Assembly (NCBI RefSeq): GCF_013031355.1 | Contig: NZ_WPZO01000009.1 | Span: forward strand, 1 to 64,000 | DNA from: Ruegeria arenilitoris | Lineage (GTDB): Bacteria > Pseudomonadota > Alphaproteobacteria > Rhodobacterales > Rhodobacteraceae | DNA: 64,000 nucleotides | Direction of reading: 5' to 3' | Shown: positions 43,465 through 53,725 of the stretch, piece by piece | Position numbering within the stretch: position 1 is the first letter of the stretch | Layout: each line of letters opens with the position of its first letter | The notes under the pieces: generated by a model | Databases searched by the model: none | Seen by the model: the letters and a program-made list of their open reading frames with translations, nothing else | What the model was told of the DNA's origin: nothing | Made by a program: the position numbers and the translations under genes

Positions 43465-44390
43465 GCCGCAACGCCCTTGGCGACGGGTGCGCGCTTGGTC
43501 AGGCCCAGCTTTTCACGCACGGCGTCGGGGCCGATGATCTTGGCGCCCATGTTTTCGATCACGGTCACGGCGCGCTCGACCAGTTGCGCGTTGGTGGCCA
43601 GAACACCCTTGTCCAGGAACAGGTTGTCTTCCAGACCGACGCGGACATTGCCGCCTGCCAGAACCGACTGCGCGGCATAAGGCATCTGGTCGCGGCCCAG
43701 CGAGAATGCCGACCAGGTCCAGTCGGACGGCACATTGTTAACCATCGCCATGAAGGTGTTGATGTCGTTCGGCGCACCCCACGGCACACCCATGCACAGT
43801 TGCACCAGCGCGTTCGGTTCCAGAATGCCCTCTTTCACCAGCTGTTTGGCGAACCACAGGTGGCCAGTGTCAAAGGCTTCGATTTCCGGCTTCACGCCGA
43901 GATCGGTCATCATCTGACCCATCGCCCGCAGCATCCCGGGGGTGTTGGTCATCACATAATCGGCCTCGGCAAAGTTCATGGTGCCGCAATCCAGGGTGCA
44001 GATCTCGGGCAGGCATTCGGCGATATGCGCCATCCGCTCGGTCGCACCAATCATGTCAGTCGCTGCTTCGTTGACCGGGAACGGGCTTTCGGTCGAGCCG
44101 AACACGATGTCGCCGCCCATACCGGCGGTCAGGTTCAGAACCACATCCACCTCGGCATCGCGGACCCGGTCGGTCAGCTCGCGATACAGGCCCAGATCAC
44201 GCGACGGCGCACCGGTTTCAGGGTCACGCACGTGGCAGTGCACAACGGCAGCACCCGCCTTGGCCGCATCGATGGCCGAGTTCGCGATCTGCTCGGGAGA
44301 GCGCGGAACATGGGGGGATTTGTCTTGAGTGCCGCCCGAACCGGTCACGGCGCAGGTGATGAAAACTTCACGATTCATTGCGAGAGGCAT
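43461..44390 (-). CDS. BKACE (DUF849) 3-dehydrocarnitine cleavage enzyme
   Basis: A 309-residue beta-keto-acid cleavage enzyme. Family marks are the N-terminal ITCAVTGSGG (about 11-20) and the metal-binding HCHVRDPETG (about 51-60). BKACE proteins are Zn enzymes that condense a 3-keto acid with acetyl-CoA and cleave it; the dehydrocarnitine-active group gives betainyl-CoA and acetoacetate. Its location between a carnitine dehydrogenase-thioesterase and an acetoacetyl-CoA synthetase makes dehydrocarnitine by far the most likely substrate. ATG 44390 has AAGGA eight bases upstream; ATG 44378 has none. Confidence 0.93.
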   Translation of the reverse strand: MPLAMNREVFITCAVTGSGGTQDKSPHVPRSPEQIANSAIDAAKAGAAVVHCHVRDPETGAPSRDLGLYRELTDRVRDAEVDVVLNLTAGMGGDIVFGSTESPFPVNEAATDMIGATERMAHIAECLPEICTLDCGTMNFAEADYVMTNTPGMLRAMGQMMTDLGVKPEIEAFDTGHLWFAKQLVKEGILEPNALVQLCMGVPWGAPNDINTFMAMVNNVPSDWTWSAFSLGRDQMPYAAQSVLAGGNVRVGLEDNLFLDKGVLATNAQLVERAVTVIENMGAKIIGPDAVREKLGLTKRAPVAKGVAA

Positions 44391-44406
44391 GATGAGTATC
44401 CTTCAA

Positions 44407-46353
44407 TCAACATTTAAGGTCAGGGTGGTCCGTGAATTGTGCCAGCGCGCCGGGATTGATCAGGCCGGTCAGGTCACGGATGGGTTGGTTGTTAACGGCA
44501 TCCCGCACGGCCAGTTCGGCGGTTTTGCCGGATTTCGTACGCGGGATATCCGCGACTTTGATGATCTTTGCCGGGACGTGCCGCGGTGAGGCATTGGTGC
44601 GGATTTCGGATTTGATCCGGGACACCAATTCGCAATCAAGGGTCACATCCGTGGGAGTGGTCACGAACAGGACGACACGCACATCATTGTTGATGTTCTG
44701 GCCGACAACGACCGAGTCCTCGACCTGTTCGATCTTGTCCAGCTGCCGGTATATCTCGGCGGTGCCGATCCGGATGCCGCCGGGGTTCAGCGTCGCGTCC
44801 GACCGGCCCAGAACGACATAGCCACCTTGGTTCGTCTGGATGGTGAAGTCGCCCTGCCGCCAAATGTTCGGGTAAGTTTCGAAATAGCTGGAGCGATACC
44901 GCGACTGTCCCGGATCGTTCAGGAAACGGGTAGGCATCGACGGGTGCGCATTGCGGCAGACCAGTTCTCCGGCCAAACCTGACACCGGGTTGCCATCAGC
45001 ATCCAGCGTAGCCACGTCCAACCCCAGCATCGGGGCCTGAATCTCGCCCTTGTGAACCGGAAGCGTGGGGCAGCCGCCGATGAAGCAGCCCAGAATATCC
45101 GTGCCACCGCAGATCGAGGCCAGCTGCACATCTGCTTTCCAGTCCCGGTACACATGGTCAAACCCGTCCGGAGACAAGGGCGAACCGGTCGACAGCACTA
45201 CACGAAGGAAAGGAAGAGAGTGACTGTCGACCGGCCGAACACCGCGTTTGAGCGCGGCATCTATGAATTTCGCCGAGATTCCGAAATGAGTGACCTGCTC
45301 CGCCTCGACCAGGTCGAACAGGCGGGTGATACCCGGATAGGCCGGGTTGCCATCGAACAGGATGATAGCGGCCTCAGAGGCCAGCGCGGCAACCTGCCAA
45401 TTCCACATCATCCAGTTGCAGGTGCTGTAATAGAACATCCGGTCGCCCGCGCGCAGGTCGCAATGCAACTGTTGCTCGACCAACATGCGCAGCAGGGTGC
45501 CACCGCCCGAATGCTCGATGCATTTCGGTTTGCCCGTCGTGCCAGACGAGAACATCACGTAAAGAGGATCGCGGAACCCCATCGGACGGCAGTTCAGCGT
45601 GGGCGCGTCAGTGGGCTTGAAGCTGTCATAGGCGGTCGTGCCTTCGGGCAGGTCAGCCCCGTCCTTTGCATAGGGCCAGACGATGACCTGTTCGATCGTC
45701 GGCACGCGGGATGTGACAGTGGCGATGGCCTCACGGGTATCAAAAACCTTGCCATTGTAGAAATAGCCGTCGGCGGCGAACATCAGTTTCGGCGCGATCT
45801 GCCCGAAACGGTCCACGACCACGTCCGGCCCGCTTTCCGGCGCGCAAGAGGACCACACCGCCCCCAACGACGCCGTCGCCAACATGGCCGCCACGGTCTG
45901 CGGCATGTTCGGGACATAGCCCACGACGTGGTCGCCCGCGACAATGCCCGCGTCTTTCAGGGCGGCGGCCAGACGCTCGACTTCCTGCTTCAGCTCGGCG
46001 CGGCTCCACCGCAGGCGGCGACCGTCTTCGCCGTAGAAGATGATGGCATCGCGGTCGTCGGGATTCTTCAGAAAGGTCTCGACAATGTTCAGGCGTGCCT
46101 CGGGGAAGAACCGGACATTCAGAGGATCGGCGTCTGGGATCAGCGCCGCGTCCCCTGCTTCGCCGACCAGACCGCAGAATTCCCATGCAAGACGCCAGAA
46201 TGCGCCGGGCTGATCCACCGACCAGCGATGCAAATCCGCGTGGGCGTTAAACGCCTTTCCCGCCTGCTGGCTTGCAAGGTCGCGAAACGCAGCAAGCCGG
46301 GTTTGCGAGATTTGTTCGACACTGGGTGTCCAGAGAAGGTCAGCATCCAGCAT
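44407..46353 (-). CDS. aacS: acetoacetyl-CoA synthetase
   Basis: A 648-residue acyl-adenylate-forming enzyme. The ATP-binding motif MFSSGTTGKPK and the C-terminal catalytic Lys region PRTKSGKTAE are present, and SICGGTDILGCFIGGCPTLP is typical of acetoacetyl-CoA synthetases. It activates the acetoacetate released by BKACE so that it can enter central metabolism as two acetyl-CoA. It is the first gene of the carnitine operon; BKACE follows after 16 bases. ATG 46353 is chosen because the protein starts LWTP close to it, as in the family, with GGAGG 11 bases upstream; a frame to 46446 extends into the divergent promoter. Confidence 0.93.
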   Translation of the reverse strand: MLDADLLWTPSVEQISQTRLAAFRDLASQQAGKAFNAHADLHRWSVDQPGAFWRLAWEFCGLVGEAGDAALIPDADPLNVRFFPEARLNIVETFLKNPDDRDAIIFYGEDGRRLRWSRAELKQEVERLAAALKDAGIVAGDHVVGYVPNMPQTVAAMLATASLGAVWSSCAPESGPDVVVDRFGQIAPKLMFAADGYFYNGKVFDTREAIATVTSRVPTIEQVIVWPYAKDGADLPEGTTAYDSFKPTDAPTLNCRPMGFRDPLYVMFSSGTTGKPKCIEHSGGGTLLRMLVEQQLHCDLRAGDRMFYYSTCNWMMWNWQVAALASEAAIILFDGNPAYPGITRLFDLVEAEQVTHFGISAKFIDAALKRGVRPVDSHSLPFLRVVLSTGSPLSPDGFDHVYRDWKADVQLASICGGTDILGCFIGGCPTLPVHKGEIQAPMLGLDVATLDADGNPVSGLAGELVCRNAHPSMPTRFLNDPGQSRYRSSYFETYPNIWRQGDFTIQTNQGGYVVLGRSDATLNPGGIRIGTAEIYRQLDKIEQVEDSVVVGQNINNDVRVVLFVTTPTDVTLDCELVSRIKSEIRTNASPRHVPAKIIKVADIPRTKSGKTAELAVRDAVNNQPIRDLTGLINPGALAQFTDHPDLKC

Positions 46354-46467
46354 GGTGAAACAGGCCTCCGGTCGGCAGAAAGTGTGAATCGTCTGGTGAC
46401 GAATTGACGCGAAGCTACTTTCAACTTTCCTGCGGAAACGATACAATTTTCGTCAGGAGGAATACAT

Positions 46468-47409
46468 TTGTCGTCAGAATCACACGAAAAGTTCGAATTC
46501 CTGCTGCTGGACGGGTTTTCAAACATGGTTCTGGCCAGCGCGCTGGAACCTCTGCGCGACGTCAAAATGCGCGCGATGTTCGCCAGTCTGGATTGGGAGG
46601 TCACAACTCTGGATGGCCTGACCGTGACCAGCTCGAGCAAGTTGAAGCTTTCGCCGGACAGACGGTTTGACCCCGACCAGACCAAAGGCACACTTGTCAT
46701 CGTGGCCGGTTACAGTGTGCGCGAACAGGTCAACCGGGAACTGGTTTCGTTGATCCGGGTGGCTTCCCGTAACGCGCGGCGTGTGCTGGCGCTGGATACG
46801 GCATCGTGGCTGCTGGCCGAAGCGGGGATTTTGGACGGCCATAGCGCAACCATCCACTGGCAGGAGCTGGATGCATTCGAGGAGGCCTTTCCAAACGTGG
46901 ATGTTTCCAACGCCCGGTTTGTACGATCGGGGCCTTTCATGACATGCGGTGGGGCCAGCACCGCGTTGGAAATGGTTCTTGAACTTATCCAGGACACGTT
47001 TGGCCCGGCAGCGGCATTTGACGCGTCGAGCATGTTCCTTTTCGATCCCGCCCGCCAAAAGGATCAACAGCGCGGCGCTGCCTGGTTGCGCGACCGCGGA
47101 TCACCCAAACTGCTGAATGCGCTCAACATCATCGCAGAGAATGTCGAACACCCCCTGACCACATTCGAACTGGCCGAACGTGTTTCGTTGTCAGAACGGA
47201 CCCTGAACCGGGCATTCGCGCAGGAACTGGGGATGACGACCGGAAAATACTACAAGCTCTATCGCCTGCAGCACGCGCGATACCTGGCGCAGGAAACGCG
47301 CCTGAGCACTGAGCAGATCGCCCTGCGATGCGGATTTTCCTGCGCGTCAGCGCTGGGTCGCTCATTCACCAAAGAATTTGGCAGGCCAATCAGCACGTTC
47401 CGTTCCTGA
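46468..47409 (+). CDS. GlxA/AraC-type regulator of carnitine catabolism (CdhR-like)
   Basis: A 313-residue regulator with an N-terminal DJ-1/PfpI-like sensor domain (EFLLLDGFSNMVLASALEPL near 9-28) and a C-terminal AraC DNA-binding domain (LAERVSLSERTLNRAFAQ and IALRCGFSCASALGRSFTKEF). This is the layout of CdhR, the carnitine-responsive activator in Pseudomonas. It is divergent from the carnitine operon, 114 bases away. The TTG start is supported by a perfect AGGAGG at 46455-46460, seven bases upstream. The 3-dehydrocarnitine or carnitine response is inferred from context. Confidence 0.9.
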   Translation: MSSESHEKFEFLLLDGFSNMVLASALEPLRDVKMRAMFASLDWEVTTLDGLTVTSSSKLKLSPDRRFDPDQTKGTLVIVAGYSVREQVNRELVSLIRVASRNARRVLALDTASWLLAEAGILDGHSATIHWQELDAFEEAFPNVDVSNARFVRSGPFMTCGGASTALEMVLELIQDTFGPAAAFDASSMFLFDPARQKDQQRGAAWLRDRGSPKLLNALNIIAENVEHPLTTFELAERVSLSERTLNRAFAQELGMTTGKYYKLYRLQHARYLAQETRLSTEQIALRCGFSCASALGRSFTKEFGRPISTFRS

Positions 47410-47575
47410 TGCCTCATCTTTCAGGCGAGTAGCAGGGCTACAGCGATCGGTACCAAGGTGCTCCCACGTCAGCGTTACAAATTGTTGACGTAAACGAAAA
47501 TCTGTCATCTTAGTATTAATTTGATACCATAAAATTCGAATGTTTGAAAAAGATACCGCATAGCGAAGGTTCTTT

Positions 47576-49063
47576 ATGTCGAAGTTCAAATTTCCTACCG
47601 CGTTCACGATCCTGTTCATCCTGATTGCCGTTGTGGCCGCCCTGACTTGGGTCATTCCCGCCGGTGAATACGAACGCCAGATGAACGAAGCGCTTGGCAG
47701 CGAGGCACCGGTTCCAGGCACCTATCACGAGGTTGAGGCAAACCCGCAGGGGATTACCTCGGTCATTCTGGCCCCTATCGCGGGGATGTATGACCCGAGC
47801 CTTCTGGGCAGTTCGTCGAGTGCCGCAATTGATGTTGCGTTCTTCGTTCTGATTATTGGCGGCTTCCTTATGGTTGTGACGAAAACGGGCGCGATCGATG
47901 CGGGGATTGGGTGGTTGTTGCATCGGCTTGCGGGGCGGGAAATCCTGATGATCCCGATCCTGATGACCGCCTTTGCCTTTGGTGGAACAAGTTACGGCAT
48001 GGCCGAAGAGTCGCTGGCCTTTTACGCGTTGGTTATTCCAGTGTTCATCCGGGCGGGGTACGATTCATTGACTGGCGTTGCGGTGATCATGCTGGGCGCG
48101 GGCATCGGAACGCTTGGATCGACCTTCAACGCCTTCGCAACCGTTGTCGCCTCACAGGGGGCCGGTATTCCGTTCACCAACGGGATCGTGCTGCGGTTCA
48201 TCATTTTGGCCTTGTGCCTGGGCGCCGGGATCGCGTTCGTCATGCGCTATGCGTCGCGGGTCAAGGCCGACCCCTCGCGGTCCGTTGTGGCGGATCAGGC
48301 CGAGTCGAACCGGGCGCATTTCCTTAAAGGGTCCCAAGACGATGACGCCTTCCCCGAGATGACCCGCATCCGGTCGGTCATCCTGATACTATTCGGCCTG
48401 ACATTTGCCATCATGATCTATGGCGTGGTCGCGCTGGGGTGGTGGATGGCCGAGATGTCGGGCCTGTTTCTGGTCATGTCGATCATCGTCTGGTGGGTCG
48501 GCAAGCTGGACGAAGGGTCGCGCATGGATGAGGCGGCCTTTGTCGACACCTTCGTTGATGGGGCTCGCGACCTGCTGGCCGTCGCGCTGATCATCGGAGT
48601 CGCGCGCGGTGTGGTCGTCATCATGGACGCGGGCAAGATCACCGATACGATCCTGGCCAGCGCCGAGGGGTTTGTCTCGGGGCTCAGCGAGTTTGCCTTC
48701 ATCAACGCCATGTTTGGCATTCAGATTCTGATGTCGTTCCTTGTGCCCTCGTCCTCGGGGCTGGCGACGCTGTCGATGCCGATCATGGCGCCGCTGGCCG
48801 ACTTTGCGGGCGTCGGGCGCGATCTGGTCGTGACTGCATACCAGTCGGCGAACGGCTGGGTGAACCTGTTCAACCCAACCTTTGCGGTGGTCATGGGTGG
48901 TTTGGCCATCGGGAGGGTTTCTTATGACCGCTGGCTACGCTTCATTTTCCCGCTGCTGCTCATTCTGGCCGTCATCATCTGCGCGGCACTGACGGTTGGC
49001 GCGATGGTGGATCCGGGCATAGACGGGCCAGCGACTGAGACCTCGGACAGCACAGCGAACTGA
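47576..49063 (+). CDS. YfcC-family amino-acid carrier
   Basis: A 495-residue inner-membrane protein of the YfcC/ArcD-like (C4-dicarboxylate anaerobic carrier) family with about 12 hydrophobic segments. Recognisable stretches are WVIPAGEYER near the N-terminus, FGGTSYGMAEESLAFY, GSTFNAFATVVASQ, and FLVPSSSGLATLSMPIMAPL. It is the first gene of the arginine deiminase operon and probably imports arginine or exchanges arginine for ornithine. GAAGG precedes ATG 47576. The 166-base gap after the regulator has no gene and should hold the operon promoter. Confidence 0.88.
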   Translation: MSKFKFPTAFTILFILIAVVAALTWVIPAGEYERQMNEALGSEAPVPGTYHEVEANPQGITSVILAPIAGMYDPSLLGSSSSAAIDVAFFVLIIGGFLMVVTKTGAIDAGIGWLLHRLAGREILMIPILMTAFAFGGTSYGMAEESLAFYALVIPVFIRAGYDSLTGVAVIMLGAGIGTLGSTFNAFATVVASQGAGIPFTNGIVLRFIILALCLGAGIAFVMRYASRVKADPSRSVVADQAESNRAHFLKGSQDDDAFPEMTRIRSVILILFGLTFAIMIYGVVALGWWMAEMSGLFLVMSIIVWWVGKLDEGSRMDEAAFVDTFVDGARDLLAVALIIGVARGVVVIMDAGKITDTILASAEGFVSGLSEFAFINAMFGIQILMSFLVPSSSGLATLSMPIMAPLADFAGVGRDLVVTAYQSANGWVNLFNPTFAVVMGGLAIGRVSYDRWLRFIFPLLLILAVIICAALTVGAMVDPGIDGPATETSDSTAN

Positions 49064-49072
49064 GGTTTCGCC

Positions 49073-50446
49073 ATGACCGATCAGACCTCAGCCAAGACGA
49101 CATCCGGCGCCCTCGGGCTGACCGCATGTATCGCCTTGGTCGTAGGGAACATGATCGGGTCCGGAGTGTTTCTGCTGCCGGCCTCGCTGGCTCCGCTTGG
49201 CCCGATTGCAATCGGCGGATGGGTTCTGACCTCGGCGGGCGCGCTCGTACTGGCGATCATTTTCGGGCGCCTGTCGCGGATCGTCTCTAAACCCGGAGGA
49301 CCTTACGCCTATTCCCAAGAAGCCTTCGGGGATTTCGCCGGGTTCATCATTGCCTGGGGGTATTGGATCGCGCTCTGGACCGGGAACGCGGCAGTCGCCG
49401 TTGCGCTAGTGGGGTATTTGGGCTTCCTGTTCCCGATCATCGTGGAGGTTCCGATGTACGGGCTGGCCACCGCGCTGGTTGCGATCTGGTCCCTGACGCT
49501 GATCAACATTCGAGGCGTCGAAGGCGCCGGAGCGGTGCAGGTCGTGACCACAGTTTTGAAGCTCGCACCGTTGCTTCTGATCGGCATTCTGGGCGTTTTC
49601 TGGATCGAACCTGCAAACTACATCCCGATCAACCACAGTGGAACAACGGCGTTTTCGGCGATCTCGGCGGCGGCGGCGTTAACGCTCTGGGCCTATCTGG
49701 GTCTTGAATCTGCCACTGTGCCCTCGGGCGATGTGATCGAGCCGGAAAAGACCATCCCGCGGGCTACCGTCATCGGCGTGATCATCGCCGCGGCGGTCTA
49801 TATCTCGGTCACCGCTGTTTCGATGGGGGTTCTGCCTCCGCATATCCTCGCGGAATCTGCCGCCCCTCTGGCCGCGGTCGCAGAGATTATGTTCGGCCCG
49901 TTCGGGGCCATTCTCATTGCCTGCGGTGCGGTAATCTCGACATTCGGAACACTCAACGGATTCACACTGCTCAGCGGTCAGGTCCCTTACGGCGCCGCGC
50001 TGGATCGGGTATTCCCTGCCACGTTTGCGCAGAAATCAAAGTTCGGGACACCTGCCAACGCGCTGATATTGTCGAACGTGCTGGCTTCGGTCCTGATCAT
50101 CTTGAACTACGCCCAGGGCCTCGTGGCCGCGTTCAATTTCGTCATCCTGCTAGCCGTTGTCGCAAGCCTTCTTCCCTATGCCATCTGTTCCGTTGCAGAG
50201 ATCATGATCCGCCTGAAAGGCGGAGAGCTGCTGCGCGGCCCTGAACTGGCCAAGGTGGTCGTGCTTGGCGCGCTGGGGTTCATCTATTCGGTCTGGGCCT
50301 TCATCGGATCAGGGGCCGAAACCGTTCTGATCGGCACCGTCCTGTTACTGGCGGGTGTGCCGATCCATGTCTGGGTCCGCTGGAGCCAGGCAAAGGAAGC
50401 AGAAGACATTCAGAAAAATGATGCCTCGAAAGGAGAGTTGCCATGA
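49073..50446 (+). CDS. APC-family amino-acid antiporter
   Basis: A 457-residue inner-membrane protein with about 12 helices and the APC signature near the N-terminus ([23 protein letters not shown], residues about 21-43, with GSG in helix 1). AdiC- and PotE-type arginine:agmatine and arginine:ornithine antiporters share this. It follows the YfcC gene by nine bases and overlaps arcA by four. Two unrelated carriers in one arginine deiminase operon are notable; this one would suit an arginine:ornithine exchange. Confidence 0.88.
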   Translation: MTDQTSAKTTSGALGLTACIALVVGNMIGSGVFLLPASLAPLGPIAIGGWVLTSAGALVLAIIFGRLSRIVSKPGGPYAYSQEAFGDFAGFIIAWGYWIALWTGNAAVAVALVGYLGFLFPIIVEVPMYGLATALVAIWSLTLINIRGVEGAGAVQVVTTVLKLAPLLLIGILGVFWIEPANYIPINHSGTTAFSAISAAAALTLWAYLGLESATVPSGDVIEPEKTIPRATVIGVIIAAAVYISVTAVSMGVLPPHILAESAAPLAAVAEIMFGPFGAILIACGAVISTFGTLNGFTLLSGQVPYGAALDRVFPATFAQKSKFGTPANALILSNVLASVLIILNYAQGLVAAFNFVILLAVVASLLPYAICSVAEIMIRLKGGELLRGPELAKVVVLGALGFIYSVWAFIGSGAETVLIGTVLLLAGVPIHVWVRWSQAKEAEDIQKNDASKGELP

Positions 50447-51669
50447 AATTCGGCGTTCATTCCGAGATCGGAAAGCTCAACAAGGTGATCGTCTCGCGTC
50501 CCTCACTGGCGCATGACCGCCTGACACCGCGAAACTGCGAAGAGCTTTTGTTCGACGACGTTATCTGGGTTGAACAAGCCCGCAAGGACCATGCCGAATT
50601 CTGCTCGCTGATGCGCGAACGCGGGGTCGAGGTGTATGACATTCAGGATCTGCTGGCCGAAGCGATTGCCTCAGATCCGGCGGCACGGGCCTTCCTGCTG
50701 GATCGTCTGATCACTCCGAACATGGTCGGACTTGGCTTTTCGGTCGAAATGCGGGCTTGGCTGGACGAAATGGACGCCAAATTGCTGGCGCGTCACATGC
50801 TGGGCGGGATCATCTTTGCGGACCTTCCCAAAGGCATGATCGATGAACAGTTCGGCGATCTGGTCACGCTGGGGGATTTCATCCTGCCCGCCATTCCCAA
50901 TGCACAGTTCCAGCGCGACCCGTCCTGCTGGATTTTCAACGGCGTCACGACGAACCCGATGTATTGGCCCGCACGCAAGCCGGAAACCCTGATCATGCGA
51001 ACCGTCTACCGGCACCACAAGATGTTCAAAAACGCCGAGTTCGAATTCTGGTGGGGCGACAGTGACGGCGATTTCGGGCTCGCCTCGGTCGAAGGCGGCG
51101 ATGTTCAACCAGTCGGCAACGGCACTGTCTTTATCGGCATGGGCGAGCGAACAACCCGGCAGGCCGTGGCACAGGTGGCCGAAGCCTTGTTCCGCAAAGG
51201 CGGGGCTGAGCGTATTGTGGCTTGTGCAATGCCCAAAAGCCGCGCCGCCATGCATCTGGATACGGTCTTTACCTGCCTCGACCACGACAAGGTAACCGCA
51301 TTCAAAGAGGTTGCCGATCAGATCACCTGTATCTCGATCCGCCCCGGGGATCGCGGGGAATTGGATATCCGTGTGGAAAAAGAGCACCTTTTCGACGTCT
51401 ACAAAGAATCTTTGGGGCTGAACTCGCTGCAAGTCATTTCGACCGGGGGCAACGAATTTCAGGCCGAACGCGAACAATGGGACGATGGCAACAACGTCGT
51501 GGCCCTCTCACCTGGTGTTGTCGTTGGCTATGCGCGCAACACTTTCACCAACGGCAAGATGCGCGATGCGGGGATCGAGGTGATCGAAATCTCGGGACAA
51601 GAGTTGGGCCGTGGCCGCGGTGGCGGACACTGCATGACCTGCCCGATCGATCGTGACCCCGCGTACTGA
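50443..51669 (+). CDS. arcA: arginine deiminase
   Basis: A 408-residue guanidine-modifying enzyme converting arginine to citrulline and ammonia. The catalytic Cys is in GGGHCMTCP near the C-terminus; the catalytic His lies in [11 protein letters not shown] and the substrate-binding Asp in FQRDPSCW. The length and FTRD-like motif match bacterial ArcA. Its start overlaps the antiporter stop (ATGA). The pathway continues with arcB and arcC downstream and gives one ATP per arginine, useful when oxygen is short. Confidence 0.95.
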   Translation: MKFGVHSEIGKLNKVIVSRPSLAHDRLTPRNCEELLFDDVIWVEQARKDHAEFCSLMRERGVEVYDIQDLLAEAIASDPAARAFLLDRLITPNMVGLGFSVEMRAWLDEMDAKLLARHMLGGIIFADLPKGMIDEQFGDLVTLGDFILPAIPNAQFQRDPSCWIFNGVTTNPMYWPARKPETLIMRTVYRHHKMFKNAEFEFWWGDSDGDFGLASVEGGDVQPVGNGTVFIGMGERTTRQAVAQVAEALFRKGGAERIVACAMPKSRAAMHLDTVFTCLDHDKVTAFKEVADQITCISIRPGDRGELDIRVEKEHLFDVYKESLGLNSLQVISTGGNEFQAEREQWDDGNNVVALSPGVVVGYARNTFTNGKMRDAGIEVIEISGQELGRGRGGGHCMTCPIDRDPAY

Positions 51670-51726
51670 ATTCATGATGGGCGCGACCCCTTGCGCCCAA
51701 AGACTTTTTGTTAGGGAGAAACAAAA

Positions 51727-52725
51727 ATGGCATTCAATCTCAAAGGCCGCAGTTATCTGAAAATTGCCGACTTCACCCAACGTGAAATGCTGTATCTGCT
51801 GGATTTGGCCCGCGACCTGAAGCGTGCAAAATACGCACGTGCCGAACAGCAGTCGCTAAAGGGGAAAAACATCTGTTTGATCTTCGAGAAAACTTCGACC
51901 CGCACCCGCTGCGCGTTTGAAGTTGCGGCTTACGATCAGGGTGCGAACATCACCTATCTTGACCCATCGGGCTCGCAGATCGGTCACAAGGAATCCATGA
52001 AAGACACCGCCCGCGTATTGGGGCGTATGTTCGACGGGATCGAGTTTCGCGGTGCGGGACAGGACATGGTTGAAACCCTGTCGGACTATGCCGGTGTGCC
52101 TGTCTACAACGGCCTGACGGATAACTGGCACCCGACCCAGATGCTCGCCGATATGCAAACCATGATCGAACATGCCGACAAACCACGCAAAGACATCGTC
52201 TATGCCTATTCAGGTGATTGCCGGTCGAACATGGGGAATTCGCTGCTGATGTTGGGTGCGATTATGGGCTGCGACGTCCGCATGATCTCACCCAAGGAAA
52301 CGCAACCCCATGACGATGTGCGCGAACTGGCGATGGAACGCGCCGCAAAGTCGGGCGCGCGGGTGACGATCACCGACGATACCTCGGCCGTCGAAGGGGC
52401 TGATTTCATCCATACCGATGTCTGGGTTTCGATGGGTGAGCCGAAAGAGGTCTGGGCCGAGCGGATCAAGCTGCTGAGCCCTTATCAGGTCAACATGGAC
52501 ATGATGAAGAGAACCGGGAACCCGGGCGTCAAGTTCATGCACTGCCTGCCCGCCTTCCACAATCTGGAAACCAAGGTGGGACAGGATATCCACGAACAGT
52601 TCGGCATCACGGAAATGGAAGTGACAGAGGAGGTATTCGAAAGCGATATGAACATCGCTTTTGAACAGGCCGAAAACCGGATGCACACCATCAAGGCGAT
52701 CCTGGTCGCCACGCTGGGGTCCTGA
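51727..52725 (+). CDS. arcB: catabolic ornithine carbamoyltransferase
   Basis: A 332-residue enzyme that converts citrulline and phosphate to ornithine and carbamoyl phosphate. It has the carbamoyl-phosphate motif [13 protein letters not shown] (about 55-67), a HPTQ element ([12 protein letters not shown]), and the ornithine-site HCLPAFHN near the C-terminus. The length and N-terminus ([18 protein letters not shown]) fit the catabolic, long form. GGGAG precedes the start. It sits between arcA and arcC. Confidence 0.94.
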   Translation: MAFNLKGRSYLKIADFTQREMLYLLDLARDLKRAKYARAEQQSLKGKNICLIFEKTSTRTRCAFEVAAYDQGANITYLDPSGSQIGHKESMKDTARVLGRMFDGIEFRGAGQDMVETLSDYAGVPVYNGLTDNWHPTQMLADMQTMIEHADKPRKDIVYAYSGDCRSNMGNSLLMLGAIMGCDVRMISPKETQPHDDVRELAMERAAKSGARVTITDDTSAVEGADFIHTDVWVSMGEPKEVWAERIKLLSPYQVNMDMMKRTGNPGVKFMHCLPAFHNLETKVGQDIHEQFGITEMEVTEEVFESDMNIAFEQAENRMHTIKAILVATLGS

Positions 52726-52728
52726 TCC

Positions 52729-53667
52729 ATGGGACGCGTTGTTATAGCCCTCGGCGGCAACGCGCTTCTCAAACGGGGTGAGGCCATGACGGCGGACAAT
52801 CAGCGTAAGAATGCCAAGATTGCCGCCAAAGCCCTCGCTCCGCTCTGCGAAGCGCATGAGACCGTCATCACCCATGGCAATGGTCCGCAGGTCGGGATGC
52901 TGGCCCTGCAAGAGATCATGTACACCGATGTCGAGGAATACCCGCTGGACGTATTGGTCGGCGAAACCATGGGCATGATCGGTTACATGATCGAGCAGGA
53001 GTTGGGCAACATCCTGCCCTTCGAACACCACATCGCCACCTTGCTGACGATGATCGAGGTTGATCCCAACGATCCTGCCTTCGACAATCCGACCAAGTTC
53101 ATCGGTCAGGTCTATTCTGAAGCCGACGCTAAGAAGGAAGCGGCCGAGAAAGGCTGGACGGTGAAACCGGACGGAGAGTATTGGCGCCGTGTCGTGCCCT
53201 CACCCCGTCCAAAGCGCATCTTTCAGGTCGAGCCGATCCGCTGGATACTTGAAAAAGGCGCAACGGTCATTGCCGCCGGTGGTGGTGGAATTCCGACGAT
53301 GTACGACAAGGAGGCCGACCGAAAACTGGTGGGTGTCGAAGCCGTCATCGACAAGGATTTCGCTTCCTGCCTACTGGCCCAGAACCTTGGCGCAGATTTC
53401 TTTGTCATTGCAACAGATGCCGAGGCTGTATTCCTGAACTGGGGTGCGCCCTACCAGAAAGGTATCCGGTCAATCACGCCCGACGCTTTGGACGCATACG
53501 ATTTCCCCGCCGGTTCGATGGGCCCAAAAGTGCAGGCCGCGCAGGATTTCGTGCGAGAGACCGGTGGTCGGGCCATCATTTGCGCTCTGGCCGATGTCCC
53601 CGCCGCGGTTCGAGGGGAAAAGGGCACGACTATATCTTTGGGTGTCGGGGATACGCTGTTCCACTAG
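52729..53667 (+). CDS. arcC: carbamate kinase
   Basis: A 312-residue amino-acid-kinase-fold enzyme. It starts [16 protein letters not shown] and contains [14 protein letters not shown] (about 42-55), AAGGGGIPT and [12 protein letters not shown]. It transfers the phosphate of carbamoyl phosphate to ADP, the ATP-yielding last step of the arginine deiminase pathway. It starts four bases after arcB and is the last gene of the operon. Confidence 0.95.
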   Translation: MGRVVIALGGNALLKRGEAMTADNQRKNAKIAAKALAPLCEAHETVITHGNGPQVGMLALQEIMYTDVEEYPLDVLVGETMGMIGYMIEQELGNILPFEHHIATLLTMIEVDPNDPAFDNPTKFIGQVYSEADAKKEAAEKGWTVKPDGEYWRRVVPSPRPKRIFQVEPIRWILEKGATVIAAGGGGIPTMYDKEADRKLVGVEAVIDKDFASCLLAQNLGADFFVIATDAEAVFLNWGAPYQKGIRSITPDALDAYDFPAGSMGPKVQAAQDFVRETGGRAIICALADVPAAVRGEKGTTISLGVGDTLFH

Positions 53668-53691
53668 GAGGCAGGCAACCGGGCTTCGTCT

Positions 53692-53723
53692 GCAGGGCCT
53701 GGAAACCCAGGCCCTGCACTTTT
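53692..53723. terminator. terminator after arcC
   Basis: GCAGGGCCTGG (53692-53702) and CCAGGCCCTGC (53707-53717) form a perfect 11-bp stem, followed by ACTTTT on the plus strand. It also lies just after the stop codon of the convergent TPR gene and may serve both. Confidence 0.88.
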
Positions 53724-53725
53724 GG

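Noticed and set aside
47515-47535. FNR/ANR-like half site (TTGAT) before the arginine deiminase operon
   Set aside because: Only one half site is clear; the partner half (ATCAA) is missing at the right spacing, so I do not call an FNR box.
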